Source of the DNA: Castor canadensis
Lineage: Eukaryota; Chordata; Mammalia; Rodentia; Castoridae
NCBI RefSeq assembly: GCF_047511655.1
Contig: NC_133400.1
Span: 3,757,001 to 3,821,000 of the forward strand
Reading direction: 5' to 3'
Length of the DNA: 64,000 nt
Shown: positions 58,061-64,000 of the stretch, piece after piece
How the letters are laid out: every line of letters begins with the position of its first letter
How positions within the stretch are numbered: position 1 is the stretch's first letter
The notes under the pieces: model-generated
Databases searched by the model: none
The model's input: only the letters and a program-made list of their open reading frames with translations
Told to the model about the DNA's origin: nothing
Program-made: the position numbers and the translations under genes

Positions 58061-61000
58061 GCCAGGGGTGACTCAGGAAGTGGTGAGTGGTAGCTGCTGG
58101 CAATGCTAGCATCCATATCACTTCCTTGTCACTGCTAGTAATCCTATGTTGCCATTGTCACAGACGGCAGTTATTACTGCTGTCACAAACCCACTATGAT
58201 CGTCTTACATCCCACCGTGATCCCTCCCTGGACTGTGGCACCTCTTTGACTTTTATCTCTACTGTTTACATGGTCAGAACAGATTGAGGGGCTCCCACTG
58301 ACGACAGCCACCTCTGTACCCCATGGACCTGCCCGGCTCCAGCTCTGGGCTCTGGCACCGCAAGCCACGTCCAAGTCCTTCACGTGGTAGTACTGAGGCT
58401 CTGGGCAGTGCTGCCTGGGGTCTCTAAGGCTGGAAGCACTTTAGAAAGACTTCTGTCCCCAATGTCAGGGTCCCACTGAGCTGTCTGCAGCCTCCCCGGC
58501 CCCAGCTCATGTCTTAAAGTGGCTGCTGCCTCCTACTTCCCCTGTAAACAGACGGCAAGTCCTTTCCTACCCAACCCCTGCTTCCCAGAGGCAGCAATAC
58601 AGCAGGCCAGTGCACCCCAGCAAATCCGGGGTCCGCAGATTTCCTTGGGAGGAAATAGACTGCTGAACTTAAAAATAGGCACTAAGCTGTCAGAATTCAG
58701 AACACAATGCATAAACCAGATTAAATAAACAGAGCCAACCACATCCGTGGGAGAGGTCCCCATGCTGAGGGCTGCACCTGCAGGAAAGTCACTGTGGACG
58801 TGGAGGAGGTTAGGCCGGGGGTCCCCGAGTCCTACTCTCTGCTCTGAAAACCCCTGAGACTCAACACAGGAGGATGAGTGGTTTTTCTAGAGGTGATTAA
58901 ATGTGTCTGCTCTCTTAAGCGTGGGTTTCCTTAATTACAATGTTTGCCACTGAACATTAATGAAATACTGGGGAATAGAGAATGGTGAAGACAATCCCGT
59001 GTTCCCAAAGAACATCTGTCGTCCTCGGTGAACCTTCTTTCAGTCTTTTCCTGCATATTTTAAAACAAAGATGTGATCATAGTACATATTTTGTATTTTT
59101 AAAAAACTTATGACAAAGCGTTTTCTATCTCCCTCCTCAACCTAGAATTACCTGGATTGATTGACACCACATCCATCCAGTCCCCTTAAGACAGATGACC
59201 AGGAGGCAGTGACCTGTCTTGTCCTTGTCCCCACCACTATCCACCAGCTTTCCTCCTTCTGGGGGCCATGCCCAAGTCTGAGTGCCAGCATCTCCCAGCC
59301 AAGCTGCCAACAGCCTCCCACCTGCTGCCTTGCCTCCACTGTGCCACCTCCAGTCTATCTTCTACACTGCCACCAGACCCAGTCTTCAAGATGCAAATCT
59401 GCCCCCTCACCCTGTGCCACACTCCAGTGACTCCCATTGCTCCTGGGGTAAACGCCAGACTCCTCCTGCAGGCAGCTTTCCTGTCTTTACACACACAGTC
59501 CCTCACTCCAAGGTGCCACATACCTCTGGCTGCTGTATTGCTCTCCAGGACTGTGGAGGACAGTCTGTGTACAGGAATCATGGGCACCTCTAGGAACTCC
59601 TTATCCCCAGCCCACCAAGGCTGCACCACTGCCAGCAGCTGAGTTAGAGGAGCATCCTGGTTTAAACTGGGGTGCATTGCTGTTAGCTTAACCCTAGCCT
59701 TCTTTTTGGGATGTGGGCTCTGGGTTCCCTTGGTATGATACATTCCTCCACTTCCACAGAATGGTGGCACCTGCCCCTCTGAACACTGAGGAGGACACAG
59801 CCCCTCTCAGGGAAGTGGGTGTGGTCCTCAGTCTGCAGAGACACAGAGAGAAGATCCAGCACTGGGCAAAGACTGGAGGCAGTGGCTGGCGTCTCTACCC
59901 TCTGGAGCAGCCCCAAGTCCTCCCAGGTTTATCTGAAGTTCATGTTCCTGACCTGGACCTGCCCACCTCCCCCCACCTCCCAGCCCGCAGTGGCTGCCAC
60001 CCACTCCTGCCCCTGGGGATTGAGATGGCCTGTTACATGATTCCACCAGCCAGTCAAAGGGCCACCTGGGCCATTTTGAAGGGCAGCTGGTGAGGAAAGC
60101 TGAGGCCAAACATCAACTCAAGGAGCACAGCAGCCTCTGGACTCCTTGTCCCCTAGGACACTCTGGGATGAGGTCACCAAGCCCCTGGGCAATGTGGAAA
60201 TCACACAGGAAGAGGCCATGGTGGAGATGTAAGACCTGGTGAGTCTGAGGTCACCTCAAGTCAGGACCATACCTGCTGACATCAGGGTTTCTTGGGTTCA
60301 GTGTCCTCTGGTTAAAATAATAACTGTCCCCTTAGTAAATTGCAGGTGGATGTGGCTTGTGCCTCTTGCCCTTGGCAAGGCAGCAAGAGGAAAAACTAGG
60401 CCACGTGATCTGGAAGGGGGGGGAACTAGGCAAACAGGAATTGGGGGCCAGACTCCTCAGCATCTGGGTCACTGAGGAGAGAACGGTGAAACACACCAGC
60501 CTGGAGCCAGCCACAGCCTCTTCAGCAACAAGAGATCTTGTGGGCGAGGCAGAGGTTCAAGGTCAGGGCTGAGTGGCAGAGCCAGCCTGACGTATGTCCC
60601 TTGTCCTGACCAGCACGTCCCCAACATGCCCAGGCAGCTCTGGCAGGTAGAAGGTTGAGCAGTTCAGAGAGCAGGTGGGTACCAGGCACCTGTGGGTTCT
60701 AGTCCCCCCTGGGCTCAGAGGGGGAACCTAAAGACCGGCAGCCCTCGGCCTGTCAGGAGGAGCTGGGATCAGAGTTTCCTGATTCGTGCTGTGCATCTGA
60801 GCAGCTGTGCAAGCTGGGCTGTGTGCCCAGGATAACAGTCCTATCCACAGGGGACGTTGGAGGGCTCAGCCAGGTTCTGCCTCTCATCCACAGGACCACA
60901 GCCAAACGAGTGAACTCTAGCCTCTGTCTCCTGGCCTGAAAGACAGGCATGGTAAGCGTCTGTGGGGCATGAGTTGGTTGTGGAGGCAGAATGTACTGTG

Positions 61001-61439
61001 TCAGCTAGGCTTTTCAAGTGCAGCAGTGAGGGCCTCCCAGCACCTGGCCAGGTTGACGGCGGGCCCTGTTACCTGTTAGAGGACTAGGGGAAGGCCCAAC
61101 GAAGGATGGAGGATGGCAGGGAGGCAGTGTGGTTTTCATCGTGCTTTTGCACGTATCCTTGTCCAGTGACAAATGGCGATAGTGACAAGAAGCATGGTTT
61201 CAGTTTTTCATTTAGGATGAGGGTCTGCCAACTTCTTCTGGGACTGAGCAAAGCCCCATGGCCCTGGAGACCCTGAGTGCAGGTGGCTCTTGGTCATTGT
61301 CCCTGTTGCAGGCCTGGCTTGCTCAGGCCATAGGGCAGGAGGGGGAGAAGGACAATCCTTGAGGGACTCTAGCTTAGAGCCTCTCTGGGACAAATAGCCC
61401 TTGCACACTGGCAGTCACACAACACTATGTGACAAGACC
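58061..61439. other. intergenic sequence without recognised genes
   Basis: No exon recognised. Frames at 59237-59770 and 59268-59642 lie on opposite strands over the same DNA, typical of chance openness. Confidence 0.5.
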
Positions 61440-61546
61440 ATCTTATTTTATTTTATCGTTTTTGTTTGAAATAGGGTCTTGCTGTGTGGCCCAGGCTAGC
61501 CTGGAACGCATGATCCTCCTGCCTCAGTCTCCCAAGTGCTGGAGTC
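61440..61546 (-). mobile_element. antisense B1 SINE
   Basis: agggtcttgctgtgtggccc aggctagcctgg, gatcctcctgcctcagtctc and ccaagtgctggagt. Confidence 0.85.
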
Positions 61547-61864
61547 CATCTTTTCTTATGGCAAAGCTGAGTCAGCACATACCATACTCCAAAGCATGTG
61601 CTTCCACCCCAACGGGCCTGTTTGACCTTGGCCAACAAGGGCAGAGGCAGGCAGAAGGGCCGGGGTGGGGGGTGCTTTGGAGGATTCTACTTTGATTTCC
61701 AAAGACTCACAGGTTGCAGAGGTAAGTCAGAGGTTTGCCTGACCTCTTTTTCCCATAACCATTCTTGCCACCTGCAAGGTGATATGTGCAACCTGTCCCC
61801 TTGTTCTCTCCCTGCCTTCCCCACATGACATGTAAGCATGTACGTGAACTACAATAAATGCCAA

Positions 61865-62613
61865 GTGGATAGATGGGTGGATATAGGGTGGATGGATGGA
61901 TGGGTGGGTGGATGGGTGGACGGGTGGACAGATGGACGGATGGATGGATGGACGGGTGGATGGGTGGATGGATGGATGGGTGGATGGGTGGATGGGTGGA
62001 TGGGTGGATGGGTGGGTGGATGGATGGATGGATGGGTGGATGGGTGGATGGATGGATGGATGGATGGGTAGATGGGTGGGTGGATGGGTGGATGGATGGA
62101 TGGATGGATGGATGGGTGGATGGGTGGATGGGTGGATGGATGGATGGGTAGATGGGTGGGTGGATGGATGGATGGATGGATGGGTGGATGGGTGGATGGA
62201 TGGATGGGTGGATGGGTGGATGGGTGGATGGATGGATGGGTGGATGGGTGGATGGATGGATGGGTGGATGGATGGATGGATGGGTGGATGGGTGGATGGA
62301 TGGATGGATGGATGGGTAGATGAATCAATGGATGGATGGATGGATGAAGGATGGATGGATGAATCAATGGATGGGTGGATGGAGGATGGATGATTGATGG
62401 ATGGATGGATGGACGATTGGATGGATGGATGGACGATTGGATGGATGGATGGACGATTGGATGGATGGATGGATGAATCGATGGATGGATGGATGGGTAG
62501 ATGGATGGGTGGATAATGGGTGGATGGAGGAGAGATGAGTGGATGGATGGACGAATGAATGGATGGATGGATGGATGGATGAATGGATGGTTGGATGAGT
62601 AGATGGATGAATG
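61865..62613. repeat. GGAT/GGTGGATG tandem array (~0.75 kb)
   Basis: Tetranucleotide array of GGAT with frequent GGTG variants. At 62401-62460 it forms three exact 20-bp units of GGAT repeats with GACGATT. The right end decays to GAATGGAT. A 4-bp period without stops opens several frames on both strands; none is a gene. Confidence 0.95.
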
Positions 62614-64000
62614 GTCAGGATGTACATAGCATCCTTATCTGTAGGCAACATCAGGTTATGGGAACCATTTTGGGGGGATAGCACTGACTGAAAGGCACCA
62701 TTGCTAGGTACTGTGCTGGCATCTGCTGAATGTGCCAGACCTGCTGTGCAGGTCCTTTCCCTGTAGAAAGTGCCCTTCAGGACCTCCCTATTTCTCGCTT
62801 AGAAGTACTGGTGCCTTACCTGCTTCCTGGTGGCCCTCCAGGATCTTGCCACTGGCTGGGGGCCTCAGGCATAGCCTGTACTCCCTCCCAGCCCCTTCCT
62901 CCTGGTGCCTCAGCTTTCTGGCCAAAGAATTCTCCAAGTTCTGGTTGAAGTGGAGCTGGTCCCTTCTGTCTTGGGTTTTAGTCCCTCCTTTCTTGGATTT
63001 TCCAGAACTGACTTGGTTCAGCTCACTGAGAAGTGACAAATCTCCCCATCCTGAGCTCATTTCAGAAGAAAAAGAATTTGTGACAAGGACATTAAGGATT
63101 CCAAGACCCAGGGAAATTAGAGAGCCGTGTGGAGAGGCTCTGCAGCAAGAAGATGCCTCAGATCACAGCACCAGGCTGGGAGGCCTGCTGAGGTTGTTGC
63201 TGGGTGGCCCAATCGTGGGCAGTGAGGGTCTCTCCATGGAGCTCTTGGGGTGAAGCCAGCCTGTCCATTCATCCAGACCTCAGGTTGCCAGACCAGCGAC
63301 AAGAGGTGCAGGTCAACTTGAACTGTGGGTTAGCAATGAATAGGCTTTTAGTAGAAGTGTGTCCCACTCAACATTTTGTTAGTAGCATTTTGATTTGTTT
63401 AATCTGGCATCCTTACCCCAGCCCCTGAAGACACCTGACCTCCCTGGCAAAAGTCTCTGGGCCCTGTCTCCTCGCACCAAGAGCTCCCAATTCAAAGTCA
63501 TGGGGGATGTCAAATGATATGCCCTGGCTGTAAGGAAAATGCCAGAGACTCACATTTCTACCCCGGGAAGCTCTGCCTCAGGACTGGGTGCCCCACAGAC
63601 GAGGCCAGTGGCTGGTTTTAAGCACCTGTCTCCACTTTCTCAGGTCCAGGTTGGGTGAGGGGCTGGCTGCCCCCAGTCCACTCTTGCAGGGTGTGGTTCG
63701 TTTCTGGAGAGACCACATTCCATGCCGGGAAACAAGGCTCCGTGGAGGAATGGCTGATTCCAGATGGGCAAGGATGAGCTAGATGAGCCACGAACATCTG
63801 GCTGTGCCAGAAGTCGGGTTGCGCTCAGGAACGACAGGGCCCTGTTGGGTGCACCCCAAGGTCAGTCACACGAGCTCTCACTGCTCAACCCTGGGTGATC
63901 TGAGCATCAAAATAGGAATCCCTAAGAAACAGTGTCCTCTGTGCAAGACAGGAAACAGGTACACGTCAATTCAGGAGCATGTGCGTATGTCTGTGCGTGG
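62614..64000. other. intergenic sequence without recognised genes
   Basis: No recognisable exon or repeat beyond short chance frames. Confidence 0.5.

Noticed and set aside
61838..62393. Open frames rich in Trp/Gly/Met/Asp on + and Ile/His/Pro/Ser on -
   Set aside because: They are products of a 4-bp tandem repeat without stop codons in any frame; there is no start context, splice site or domain.
22000..64000. CRISPLD2 exons expected downstream by human synteny
   Set aside because: I looked on the minus strand for its conserved C-terminal LCCL and cysteine-rich motifs and saw none. The gene probably lies beyond the window.

Overview
This is mammalian nuclear DNA. It shows GT-AG introns, AATAAA poly(A) signals, a LINE-1 3' end, many short SINEs, MIR and L2 relics, and long microsatellite tracts. 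The commonest SINE joins a B1/7SL-like left part to an ID/tRNA-like right part (the right part reads like '...gaggccctgagttcaaa...'). That B1-dID-type composite points to a rodent outside the mouse/rat group. A beaver or kangaroo-rat relative (Castorimorpha, perhaps Castor) is my best guess; the species is inferred from repeat style only.

There is one convincing protein-coding gene, on the + strand: ZDHHC7, a Golgi DHHC-type protein S-acyltransferase. Six coding exons (9471-9785, 15355-15479, 17734-17830, 18238-18319, 19499-19629, 20076-20252) join in frame into a 308-residue protein. It has the expected four membrane segments, zinc-binding cysteine-rich domain and DHHC active site (residues 157-160). 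Bases 1-9454 look like the intron upstream of the first coding exon. No CpG island or promoter is visible there, so the noncoding first exon and promoter should lie outside the window. The 3' UTR runs from 20253 to about 21830.

From about 21.9 kb to 64 kb I find no gene. This intergenic stretch holds a 5'-truncated L1 with target-site duplications (22.6-23.7 kb), SINEs, several old LTR-like or MaLR-like copies, MIR and L2 relics, a 0.6 kb polypyrimidine tract (42.6-43.3 kb) and a 0.75 kb GGAT-type tandem array (61.9-62.6 kb). It also has three strong CTCF-type motifs, two forward (26.2 and 38.95 kb) and one reverse (55.3 kb). In human, as I recall, the neighbour on this side is CRISPLD2 after a long gap. 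I saw no CRISPLD2 exon here.

No novel multi-gene system is present. The most unusual feature is a ~28-bp minisatellite that begins at the 5' splice site of the second ZDHHC7 coding exon and copies that splice donor several times into the intron. The reading frame stays open through the array. Other points of interest are short perfect inverted repeats in introns and intergenic DNA, the convergent CTCF motifs, and a duplicated segment shared between the 3' UTR and downstream DNA.
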